DNA from: Streptomyces sp. PKU-EA00015
GTDB lineage: Bacteria; Actinomycetota; Actinomycetes; Streptomycetales; Streptomycetaceae
DNA: 64,000 bases
NCBI RefSeq assembly: GCF_013387495.1
Contig: NZ_JABZEE010000037.1
Location: 102,825-166,824 of the forward strand
Direction of reading: 5' to 3'
Shown: one piece after another, positions 1 through 6,542 of the stretch
How positions within the stretch are numbered: the stretch's first letter is position 1
Layout: every line of letters starts with the position of its first letter
Notes under the pieces: generated by a model
Database searches by the model: none
Seen by the model: the letters and a program-made list of their open reading frames with translations, nothing else
What the model was told of the DNA's origin: nothing
Program-made: the position numbers and the translations under genes

Positions 1-218
1 ATGTGGTCGTCGTGGCCGTGGGTGCACACGACCGCGGTGACCCGGCGGCCGGCGACGGCGGCGGTGATCGCGGCGGCGTCGTGGGCGGCGTCGACGACCA
101 GCACCTCCGCGTCGTCGCCGATGAGCCACACGTTGTTGTCGACGTCGAACGTCTCGCCGTCGAGGCTGAACGTGCCCGAGGTGACGACCCGTTCGGCGCG
201 GACCCCGCTGTCCGTCAC
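1..218 (-). CDS. Metallo-beta-lactamase-fold hydrolase, N-terminal part (runs off window)
   Basis: The gene begins at a GTG at 218 and runs leftwards out of the window, so only about 72 residues are visible. The GTG overlaps the TGA of the upstream mycothiol dehydrogenase gene (GTGA), implying translational coupling. The visible part contains the end of a CTHGHDDH stretch, the HxHxDH zinc-binding signature of the metallo-beta-lactamase fold. In actinomycetes a hydrolase of this fold commonly follows the S-(hydroxymethyl)mycothiol dehydrogenase gene and is thought to hydrolyse S-formylmycothiol to formate and mycothiol. The fold and coupling are seen directly; the substrate is inferred from the neighbour. 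Confidence 0.85.
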   Translation of the reverse strand, partial: MTDSGVRAERVVTSGTFSLDGETFDVDNNVWLIGDDAEVLVVDAAHDAAAITAAVAGRRVTAVVCTHGHDDH

Positions 219-1300
219 AGGACCACCACCGAGCGCAGTACCTCGCCGCGGTGCATCTTCGCGAAGGCGGCCTCTACCTGGTCCAGGGAGATCGTCTCGG
301 TCACGAAGGAGTTGAGGTCCAGGAGGCCGTAGAGGTACTGGTCGATGAGGATCGGGAAGTCGCGGCTCGGCAGGCAGTCGCCGTACCAGGAGGACTTCAG
401 GGCGCCGCCGCGCGAGAACAGGTCGATCAGCGGGAGGTCGATCCGCATCTCGGGGTCGGGGACTCCCACCTGGACGAGTACACCGGCGTGGTCGCGCATG
501 TAGAAGGCCTGCTTGTACGTCTCCGGGCGGCCGACCGCGTCGATGGCGATGTCCACCCCGAATCCGTCGGTGAGCGCGCGCACGGCCTCGACAGGGTCCG
601 TGCCACGGGAGTTGACCGTGTGCGTGGCCCCGAACTTCTCGGCCTGGTTCAGTTTCCTGTCGTCGATGTCGACGGCGATGACCTTGCGGGCCCCGTTCAG
701 GCAGGCGCCCGCGATGGCCGCGTTGCCGACGCCGCCGCAGCCGATGACGGCGACCGTGTCCCCGTTGCCGACCTTGCCGGTGTTCACCGCGGCACCGTAT
801 CCGGCCATCACGCCGCATCCGATGAGCCCCGCAGCTTCCGGCCGGGCGGCCGGGTCGATCTTCACCGCCTGGCCCGCGGCGACGAGCGTCTTCTCGGCGA
901 ACGCGCCGATGCCGAGCGCGGGCGACAGCGGCGTGCCGTCCAGCAGGGTCATCGGCCGGGTCGCGTTGCGCGAGTCGAAGCAGTACCAGGGGCGGCCCCG
1001 GCGGCAGGACCGGCAGGCGCCGCAGGGGGCGCGCCAGGCGATGACGACGTAGTCGCCGGGGGCCAGGTCCGTGACGCCGTCGCCGACGGACTCGACGGTG
1101 CCGGCCGCCTCATGGCCGAGCAGGAACGGGAAGTCGTCGTTGATAGCTCCCTCCCGGTAGTGCAGATCCGTGTGGCACACCCCGCACGCCTGTACGGAGA
1201 CAAGTACCTCACCAGGGCCGGGATCGGGCACGACGATCGTCTGCACCTCGACGGGTGCGCCCTTCTTGGCGGCGACGACGGCACGGACCTCATGTGGCAC
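215..1300 (-). CDS. mscR: S-(hydroxymethyl)mycothiol dehydrogenase (zinc alcohol dehydrogenase class III type)
   Basis: A 361-residue zinc-dependent medium-chain dehydrogenase. It should oxidise the formaldehyde-mycothiol adduct with NAD+, the mycothiol counterpart of glutathione-dependent formaldehyde dehydrogenase. Visible features are the catalytic zinc site (Cys42, His63-Glu64 in GHEAAG), four structural-zinc cysteines (93, 96, 99, 107) and a Rossmann motif GCGGVG near residue 192. The GTG start at 1300 follows an AGAGGAG ribosome site. It is coupled to the metallo-beta-lactamase gene downstream. Its promoter carries a motif shared with the Rieske/reductase promoter on the other side of the IclR gene, so the formaldehyde may come from a demethylation pathway. 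Family assignment is firm; the pathway link is inference. Confidence 0.9.
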   Translation of the reverse strand: MPHEVRAVVAAKKGAPVEVQTIVVPDPGPGEVLVSVQACGVCHTDLHYREGAINDDFPFLLGHEAAGTVESVGDGVTDLAPGDYVVIAWRAPCGACRSCRRGRPWYCFDSRNATRPMTLLDGTPLSPALGIGAFAEKTLVAAGQAVKIDPAARPEAAGLIGCGVMAGYGAAVNTGKVGNGDTVAVIGCGGVGNAAIAGACLNGARKVIAVDIDDRKLNQAEKFGATHTVNSRGTDPVEAVRALTDGFGVDIAIDAVGRPETYKQAFYMRDHAGVLVQVGVPDPEMRIDLPLIDLFSRGGALKSSWYGDCLPSRDFPILIDQYLYGLLDLNSFVTETISLDQVEAAFAKMHRGEVLRSVVVL

Positions 1301-1339
1301 GACGAGACTCCTCTGCTGTTGCGCAATACACGATGGGTT

Positions 1340-1383
1340 GCACTATGAGGAACATCGTGGGGAGGCGGGGAAGTCGCCGTCAA
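1340..1383 (-). promoter_or_regulatory. Promoter and candidate IclR operator for mscR
   Basis: Read on the minus strand, TTGACG (1383-1378) and CACGAT (1359-1354) are separated by 18 nt. The 14-mer GTTCCTCATAGTGC follows at once at 1353-1340. A near copy, GTTGCGCATAGCGC (11 of 14 identical), occupies the same position after the proposed -10 of the Rieske gene (2408-2421). Position over the start site suggests repression. A further CTGTTGCGCA lies at 1316-1325 on the plus strand. Confidence 0.5.
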
Positions 1384-1444
1384 GAGTCGTGAGTTAACGA
1401 GAGGCAAAACCCGGCGAGGCAACGGAAACGCTCCGGACACACGA

Positions 1445-1478
1445 CGACGCGGGGCCAGGTTCCCCTGGCCCCGCGTCG
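1445..1478 (-). terminator. Intrinsic terminator-like hairpin after the iclR gene
   Basis: A perfect 15-bp stem (1445-1459 with 1464-1478, core CGCGGGGCCAGG) around a 4-nt loop lies just downstream of the IclR gene on the minus strand. There is no U tract, as is usual for high-GC actinomycete terminators. Confidence 0.7.
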
Positions 1479-1505
1479 AACGGTGAGTGGCGTTCCGGCC
1501 CCGTG

Positions 1506-2324
1506 TCAGAAGCCGTAACCCATGCGCCGGGACAGCTCGTTCGCCGCCTCGACCGTGCGCGCCGCGACCTCCGGCAGCCGCTCCCGCTCCAGCCGGTAGG
1601 ACGGACCCGACACGCTGATCGCGCCGATGACCTTGCCGTCGTGCGCCCGTACCGGCGCGGCGGCGGCGTGCAGGCCGAGCTCGAGCTCCTCGGCGGCCAG
1701 CGCGAACCCCTGCGAGACGACCGCCTCCAGCTCGCTGCGCAGCATGCCCGTACTGGTCACCGTGTGCTCGGTGAACCGCGGCAGCGACCGGGCCAGCAAG
1801 CCCTCCCGCAAGGTGACCGGAAGGTGTGCCAGGAGCACCTTGCCGCTGGACGTGGCGTGCAGGGGGGTGCGCCTGCCGAGCCAGTTCTGCGCGGTGACGG
1901 AGGACGGGCCGCGCGCCTGCATGATGTTGACCGCGGCGTCGTCGTCCAGTACCGCGATGTTGGCCGTCTCGCCCAGCTCGTCGGCGAGTTCCCGGCAGAC
2001 CGGCGCGCCCTCCTGCGAGATGTCCAGACGCACTGCGGCGGCCCCCGCGAGACGCAGTACGCCGGCTCCCAGGTAGTACTTGCCGCGGTCCTGGGCCTGT
2101 GAGACGAGGCCGCGGTTCTCCAGCACGCCGAGCAGCCGGAACGCCGTCGACTTGTGCACGTCCAGCTCGTCGGCGATGTCGGTGACGCCGGCCTCGCCGT
2201 GCCGCGCCAGGATCTCCAGCACGCTCACGGCGCGGTCGACCGACTGGATCGCTCCGGCTCCGCCCTTGGGTGTCCGCTCCTGTGTTTCGTCGATGTGGTC
2301 AGCCACTGTCTGGTCGCGGGTCAT
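1506..2324 (-). CDS. IclR-family transcriptional regulator
   Basis: A 272-residue protein with an N-terminal winged helix-turn-helix (about residues 26-85, with DELDVHKSTAFRLL as the recognition helix region) and a C-terminal IclR effector domain (about 100-265; LHATSSGKVLLA and the closing AANELSRRMG are typical). It sits between a formaldehyde-detoxification pair and a Rieske/reductase pair. The start at 2324 is an ATG with weak ribosome-site complementarity. It probably senses a small acid or demethylation substrate and controls both neighbouring transcription units through the shared motif described at 1340 and 2408. The ligand cannot be read from the sequence. Confidence 0.9.
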   Translation of the reverse strand: MTRDQTVADHIDETQERTPKGGAGAIQSVDRAVSVLEILARHGEAGVTDIADELDVHKSTAFRLLGVLENRGLVSQAQDRGKYYLGAGVLRLAGAAAVRLDISQEGAPVCRELADELGETANIAVLDDDAAVNIMQARGPSSVTAQNWLGRRTPLHATSSGKVLLAHLPVTLREGLLARSLPRFTEHTVTSTGMLRSELEAVVSQGFALAAEELELGLHAAAAPVRAHDGKVIGAISVSGPSYRLERERLPEVAARTVEAANELSRRMGYGF

Positions 2325-2377
2325 AGCTCAACTCTCACCATCTTGCGGTCCATTGGGCGCGCATCTTCCGGAAGCCC

Positions 2378-2421
2378 TTGACGCGGCGGGCATCCCGACC
2401 GGATTCTGTTGCGCATAGCGC
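2378..2421 (+). promoter_or_regulatory. Promoter and candidate IclR operator for the Rieske/reductase operon
   Basis: TTGACG (2378-2383) and GATTCT (2402-2407) are 18 nt apart, followed immediately by GTTGCGCATAGCGC (2408-2421). The layout of -35, 18-nt spacer, -10 and motif is the same as at the mscR promoter, which supports common control by the IclR protein encoded between them. The decamer CTGTTGCGCA (2406-2415) recurs at 1316-1325. Confidence 0.5.
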
Positions 2422-2479
2422 TCCCTCATGCGCCATGCGAAACCTATGTTACCGAAGAGTCCTGGACCGAGGGGGGCCC

Positions 2480-2800
2480 GTGATTCCCGTCTGCCGCCTT
2501 GAAGACCTCCCTGCGGGCGAATCCGTCCGCATCGACACCACGCCGCCCATCGCGGTGTTCAACGCCGATGGCGAGCTGTACGCCATCGACGACACATGCA
2601 GCCACCAGGACGCGTCCCTGTCCGAGGGATGGCTCGAAGGCTGTCTGGTCGAATGCCCGCTCCACGCCGCCTCATTCGATCTCCGTACCGGGCAGCCGAC
2701 CTGTCTGCCGGCACGCCGTCCCGTCCGCACCCACCAGGTGGTCGTGACCGACGGTTTCGTCCACGTCCGTCCGGCCGTACAGGAGGACACCGCAGCATGA
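2480..2800 (+). CDS. Rieske-type [2Fe-2S] ferredoxin
   Basis: A 106-residue ferredoxin with the Rieske cluster signature CSH ... CPLH (about residues 40-60), followed by the usual AASFDLRTG segment. Bifunctional 3-phenylpropionate/cinnamate dioxygenase ferredoxin subunits and related monooxygenase ferredoxins have this size and motif. The start is a GTG at 2480 after a GAGGGGGG ribosome site. The stop overlaps the ATG of the FAD reductase (ATGA), so the two form an electron-transfer pair. No terminal oxygenase subunit is in the window, so the partner must lie elsewhere. A role in glycine-betaine or methylamine-type demethylation would explain the neighbouring formaldehyde genes, but is inference. 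Confidence 0.85.
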   Translation: MIPVCRLEDLPAGESVRIDTTPPIAVFNADGELYAIDDTCSHQDASLSEGWLEGCLVECPLHAASFDLRTGQPTCLPARRPVRTHQVVVTDGFVHVRPAVQEDTAA

Positions 2801-3963
2801 GAACCGTCACCGTCGTCGGCGCCTCGCTCGCCGGGCTGTACGCAGCCCGCGAGCTGCGCGCCCAGGGGTTCGACGGGCGGCTGGTGATCGTGGGCGAAGA
2901 ACGCCACCGCCCGTACGACCGCCCGCCGCTGTCCAAGGACTTCCTCACCGGCTCGGCGGACGAGGGCCGCCTCGCCCTCGCCGACGCCGAGGAGGAGACG
3001 GAGCTCGCCGCCGAGTGGCTGCTCGCCACGCGCGCCCGTGGGCTCGACGCACGTGGCCGCACCCTACTACTGGAGGACGGGCGCACCGTCGCCACCGACG
3101 GCGTCGTGATCGCCACCGGTGCCTCAGCCCGCCCGCTGCCCGGCGCCGACGGCCTCGCCGGCGTGCACACCCTGCGCACCCTCGACGACGCGTACGCCCT
3201 GAGGGAGGCGCTGAGCGGCACGTCACGGCGCGTCGTCGTGATCGGCGGCGGTTTCATCGGCGCCGAGACCGCCTCCTCGTGCGCCTCGCTGGGACACGAG
3301 GTGACCGTGGTGGAGGCCGCTCCGCTCCCGCTCGTGCCCCAGCTCGGGCCCGACATGGCCGGCGTGTGCGCAACCCTGCACCGGCGCGGCGGCACTGAAC
3401 TGATCACGGGGTCGGGGGTGGCCCGCCTGCACGGCGGCAACGCCGTCAGCGCTGTCGAACTGGCCGACGGCCGCGTGCTCCCGGCGGACGTGGTCGTCGT
3501 CGGCATCGGGGCCGTCCCCAATACGCGCTGGCTCGCGGGTTCCGCCCTGCTGGTGAGCGACGGCGTGCTCTGCGACGACGGCTGCGCGACGGCGCTGCCT
3601 CAGGTCGTGGCCGTGGGAGACGTCGCCCGGGTGGGCGCGGTGCGCACGGAGCACTGGACCAGCGCGACGGAGCAGCCCGCCGTCGCCGTGCGCAACCTGC
3701 TGGCCGGACGCACCGTGGAGCACGTGCGCCCGCTGCCTTACTTCTGGTCGGACCAGTACGGGGCACGCATCCAGTTCGCGGGACGGCGGCGTGACGGGGA
3801 CGCGGTCCGTGTCGTCGACGGCTCCATTGACGAGGGGAGCTTCCTGGCCCTGTACGAGCGCGACGGCCGTACGACGTCGGTGCTCGCCGTCGACCGGTCC
3901 CGGCCCTTCCTGCGCGCCCGCCGGGACCTCGCCCGCGCGGCCCAGCCCGCACCGGCCGCCTGA
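2797..3963 (+). CDS. FAD-dependent ferredoxin reductase
   Basis: A 388-residue pyridine nucleotide-disulfide-type reductase of the oxygenase-coupled ferredoxin reductase class. It has an N-terminal FAD-binding GASLAG (residues 8-13), a second dinucleotide motif GGGFIGAE for NAD(P)H near residues 149-156, an FAD-contacting VAVGDVAR near 270-277 and a C-terminal reductase domain from about 310. It should pass electrons from NAD(P)H to the Rieske ferredoxin encoded just upstream, whose stop codon overlaps this ATG. Length and domain order match the family. About 200 bp without a recognisable gene follow before the cold-shock gene. Confidence 0.9.
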   Translation: MRTVTVVGASLAGLYAARELRAQGFDGRLVIVGEERHRPYDRPPLSKDFLTGSADEGRLALADAEEETELAAEWLLATRARGLDARGRTLLLEDGRTVATDGVVIATGASARPLPGADGLAGVHTLRTLDDAYALREALSGTSRRVVVIGGGFIGAETASSCASLGHEVTVVEAAPLPLVPQLGPDMAGVCATLHRRGGTELITGSGVARLHGGNAVSAVELADGRVLPADVVVVGIGAVPNTRWLAGSALLVSDGVLCDDGCATALPQVVAVGDVARVGAVRTEHWTSATEQPAVAVRNLLAGRTVEHVRPLPYFWSDQYGARIQFAGRRRDGDAVRVVDGSIDEGSFLALYERDGRTTSVLAVDRSRPFLRARRDLARAAQPAPAA

Positions 3964-4166
3964 CCGCCTTCGAGCCGCCCGACCTCCTTCGAGGCGCCGA
4001 CCGCCTACGACCCGAAAGGGCACGCAGACACCCGTCCGCGAGACACCACACGCGCGCCTGCGGATACCCGCGGGGGTGACGGGGTAGAACGGTGCCGGGC
4101 GCTGAGGCACGGCGCCCGGAGCCGCTCGTTATGCGGGCTGTTCCTCAGATGGACAGAAGGACGGGT

Positions 4167-4370
4167 ATGGCCAGCGGTACGGTGAAGTGGTTCAACGCGG
4201 AAAAGGGCTTCGGCTTCATCTCACAGGACGGCGGAGGCCCCGATGTCTTCGCCCACTACTCGAACATCTCGGGAACCGGCTACCGGGAACTCCATGAGGG
4301 CGAAGCCGTGACCTTCGACGTCACGCAGGGGCAGAAGGGCCCGCAGGCGGAGAACATCGTCCGCAACTGA
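4167..4370 (+). CDS. Cold-shock protein (CspA family)
   Basis: A 67-residue single cold-shock domain with the RNA-binding motifs GTVKWFNAEKGFGFI and DVFAHYS. The product is an RNA/ssDNA chaperone of the OB fold. The ATG at 4167 follows an AGAAGG ribosome site. An in-frame extension upstream to 4092 has no ribosome site and is outside the conserved domain. The gene is monocistronic, ending at a hairpin at 4391-4423. Streptomycetes carry many paralogues, so a specific symbol is not assigned. Confidence 0.95.
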   Translation: MASGTVKWFNAEKGFGFISQDGGGPDVFAHYSNISGTGYRELHEGEAVTFDVTQGQKGPQAENIVRN

Positions 4371-4390
4371 TCCGCCTCGACGGCATGTGT

Positions 4391-4423
4391 GCCGGACCGC
4401 CGCCTTCTCGGTGGCGGTCCGGC
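4391..4423. terminator. Bidirectional terminator hairpin
   Basis: An 11-bp perfect stem GCCGGACCGCC (4391-4401) with its complement at 4413-4423 lies between the convergent cold-shock and quinone oxidoreductase genes. Confidence 0.7.
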
Positions 4424-4459
4424 GCGCGTTCGGGGCGGGACGCGGCGGTGCCGGCAGCG

Positions 4460-5383
4460 TCAGTCCACCCGCAGGACGAGCTTTCCGCGGGTGTGGCCGC
4501 TCTGGCTGATGCGCCATGCCTCGGCCGCCTCGGCGAGCGGGAGCACCCGGTCGACGTGCACCGTGAGTCTGCCCGCGTCGGCCAGAGCGGCGAGCGAGGT
4601 CAGTCCCGCGGTGTCGGGCCGGACCCATACGTACCGGGCGCCCTTCGCGGGCGCCTGCGGGTCGGCGACGGACGCCACCCGGTCCGGCCGGTCGACGAGC
4701 GCGAGCGAGACGTCGACCGCGTCGCCGCCCACGAAGTCCAGGGCCGCGTCGACGCCTTGCGGGGCCAGTGCCCTGATCCGGTCCTCGAGCCCCGGCCCGT
4801 AGGCGACGGGTTCGGCGCCCAGCTCACGGAGGAAGGCGTGGTTGTGCTCGCTCGCCGTGCCGATCACCCGGGCGCCGAGCGCCACGGCGATCTGCGTGCC
4901 GATCGACCCCACGCCGCCGGCGGCGGCGTGGACGAGGACCGTGTCGCCCGCGCGGACGCCGACGCGCTCGATCGCCTGATGGGCCGTCAGCCCGGCCAGT
5001 GGCGTTCCCGCCGCCTCCTCCCAGCTCATGGAGGCGGGCTTGCGGGCGAGCATCCGCACATGGGCGGAGACGAACTCGGCGTAGGAGCCGAGCTGGGCGG
5101 TGTCCTTGCGGACGTATCCGTACACCTCGTCGCCGACCTGGAACTCGTCCGCGTCGAGGCCGACGCGCTCGACGACTCCGGCCACGTCCCAGCCGGGGAT
5201 CAGCGGGAAGCGCACCTCCATGAGGGCGTCGAGCCCGCCCTGCGCGAGCTTCCAGTCGACCGGGTTCACGCCGGCGGCCTTCACCCGTACGAGCACTTCG
5301 CCAGGGGCCACCTTGGGATCGGGGTGGTCCGAGAGTTCCAGGTCGTCGGCCTGGCCGTACCGGCTCATCGTCACAGCTTTCAT
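4460..5383 (-). CDS. NADP-dependent quinone oxidoreductase/zinc-free alcohol dehydrogenase
   Basis: A 307-residue medium-chain dehydrogenase/reductase without structural zinc cysteines. The GroES-like domain (about 1-120) carries AAGVNPVDWKL and PGWDVAG; the nucleotide-binding domain has AAAGGVGSIGTQIA near residues 150-163. Such enzymes reduce quinones or reactive alkenals with NADPH. The ATG at 5383 starts the conserved MKAVTMSRYG; open frame continues upstream but lacks family similarity and would cross the protease promoter. It stands alone, with a palindrome in its upstream region that could be a repressor site. Substrate unknown. Confidence 0.9.
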   Translation of the reverse strand: MKAVTMSRYGQADDLELSDHPDPKVAPGEVLVRVKAAGVNPVDWKLAQGGLDALMEVRFPLIPGWDVAGVVERVGLDADEFQVGDEVYGYVRKDTAQLGSYAEFVSAHVRMLARKPASMSWEEAAGTPLAGLTAHQAIERVGVRAGDTVLVHAAAGGVGSIGTQIAVALGARVIGTASEHNHAFLRELGAEPVAYGPGLEDRIRALAPQGVDAALDFVGGDAVDVSLALVDRPDRVASVADPQAPAKGARYVWVRPDTAGLTSLAALADAGRLTVHVDRVLPLAEAAEAWRISQSGHTRGKLVLRVD

Positions 5384-5404
5384 GACCTGCAATCTAGCTG
5401 TGCG

Positions 5405-5426
5405 CAAATACGCTCGAGCGCAATAA
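5405..5426. promoter_or_regulatory. Palindrome upstream of the quinone oxidoreductase gene
   Basis: The perfect 10-bp palindrome CGCTCGAGCG (5411-5420) is flanked by A/T-rich near-symmetric arms (AAATA on the left, CAATAA on the right) about 20-45 nt before the start codon. MarR- or TetR-type operators look like this, but no regulator gene is adjacent. Confidence 0.3.
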
Positions 5427-5462
5427 CACGTGCCCGCAAGGACTGACCTGCTGCGGGTTCCC

Positions 5463-5491
5463 TTGTCGCGCTGGTGATGCTGTCCCATACT
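5463..5491 (+). promoter_or_regulatory. Putative vegetative promoter of the S1 protease gene
   Basis: TTGTCG (5463-5468) and CATACT (5486-5491) are separated by exactly 17 nt in a locally less GC-rich stretch about 120 nt before the GTG start. Confidence 0.45.
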
Positions 5492-5608
5492 CACACCGGT
5501 GATTGACAGGGGCACATCAGGCAGGGGAATCCCCGCCGGTGTCCCGCCTGGCTGCACCTCACGGGTCCGCCACCCATCGGGCCCCTGAACTCCACAGGAG
5601 GAGATCGA

Positions 5609-6484
5609 GTGAGGAACAAGCGCACCAACCCCGGTACTTCGAGACGCGTCCGCCTGCTCGCCGTCGCCGCAGGCATCGTGGCCGTCACCTCGGCCGGCCT
5701 GCCCACCGCGGGCGCGGCGTCCCCGGAGGTCTACAGCGCCACCCAGTTGTCCCGGGTGAGCGACGCCGTGCTGGAGGCCGGCGTCGGCGGCACCGCGTGG
5801 CACGTCGACGAGGCGTCCGGCCGGGTCGTCGTGACCGCGGACAGCACCGTCTCCCGTGCCGGGATCGCCAAGCTGAAGAAGGCGGCGGGCGCCGACGCGG
5901 GTGCCCTCAGGATCGAGCGCGACAGCGGCGTCTTCACACCGCTCGGCTCGGCCGGCGACGCCATCTACGGCAGCGGCTACCGCTGCTCGCTCGGATTCAA
6001 CGTCGTCAGCGGCAACACCTACTACTTCCTGACGGCGGGGCACTGCGGCGACGTGGCCAGGAACTGGTACACCAACTCCTCGCAGACCACGCTCATCGGC
6101 CCGACGGTCGGATCCAGCTTCCCGGGCAACGACTACGCCCTGGTCCGCTACGACAACGCCTCGCTCAGCCACCCCGGCGGCTTCTCCGCGGCCGACGCGT
6201 ACGTCGGCGAGCCCGTCAAGCGCACCGGATCCACCACCGGCACGCACAGCGGCACCGTCACCGCGCTCGACGTCACCGTCCACTACAGCGGCGGCGGCAC
6301 GGTCAGGGGCATGATCCAGACCAACGTCTGCGCCGAGCCGGGCGACTCCGGCGGCCCGCTCTACGACGGCGGCAAGGCACTCGGCATCACCTCGGGCGGC
6401 AGCGGCAACTGCCGCACCGGTGGCACCACCTTCTACCAGCCGGTCCCCGAAGCGCTCGCCAAGTACAACGTGAGCGTCTACTGA
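5609..6484 (+). CDS. Secreted S1-family serine protease, streptogrisin A/B-like
   Basis: A 291-residue preproprotease. A twin-arginine-like basic start and hydrophobic segment (about 12-37, ending AGAA) form a signal peptide; an alpha-lytic-type pro-region follows (about 38-117); the mature chymotrypsin-fold enzyme begins near DAIYGSGYR. The catalytic triad is visible as His145 (TAGHC), Asp175 (NDYALVRY) and Ser247 (GDSGGP), with paired cysteines around His145 and Ser247. The mature part closely resembles streptogrisin B. The GTG start at 5609 follows GGAGGAG. It is followed by a strong terminator and faces another secreted protease gene. Confidence 0.95.
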   Translation: MRNKRTNPGTSRRVRLLAVAAGIVAVTSAGLPTAGAASPEVYSATQLSRVSDAVLEAGVGGTAWHVDEASGRVVVTADSTVSRAGIAKLKKAAGADAGALRIERDSGVFTPLGSAGDAIYGSGYRCSLGFNVVSGNTYYFLTAGHCGDVARNWYTNSSQTTLIGPTVGSSFPGNDYALVRYDNASLSHPGGFSAADAYVGEPVKRTGSTTGTHSGTVTALDVTVHYSGGGTVRGMIQTNVCAEPGDSGGPLYDGGKALGITSGGSGNCRTGGTTFYQPVPEALAKYNVSVY

Positions 6485-6490
6485 ACGACA

Positions 6491-6527
6491 GGCGGCCGGG
6501 CCGGGATGCCGACCCGGCCCGGCCGCC
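6491..6527. terminator. Bidirectional terminator between the two protease genes
   Basis: A perfect 15-bp stem (6491-6505 with 6513-6527, GGCGGCCGGGCCGGG and complement) around a 7-nt loop. It serves the converging S1 and S8 protease genes, whose stops are only about 60 nt apart. Confidence 0.85.
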
Positions 6528-6542
6528 GTGCGCGTGGACTGC

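Noticed and set aside
4460..6283. Extension of the quinone oxidoreductase to 607 codons
   Set aside because: The additional N-terminus is an antisense shadow of the S1 protease and crosses its promoter; the conserved start is at 5383.
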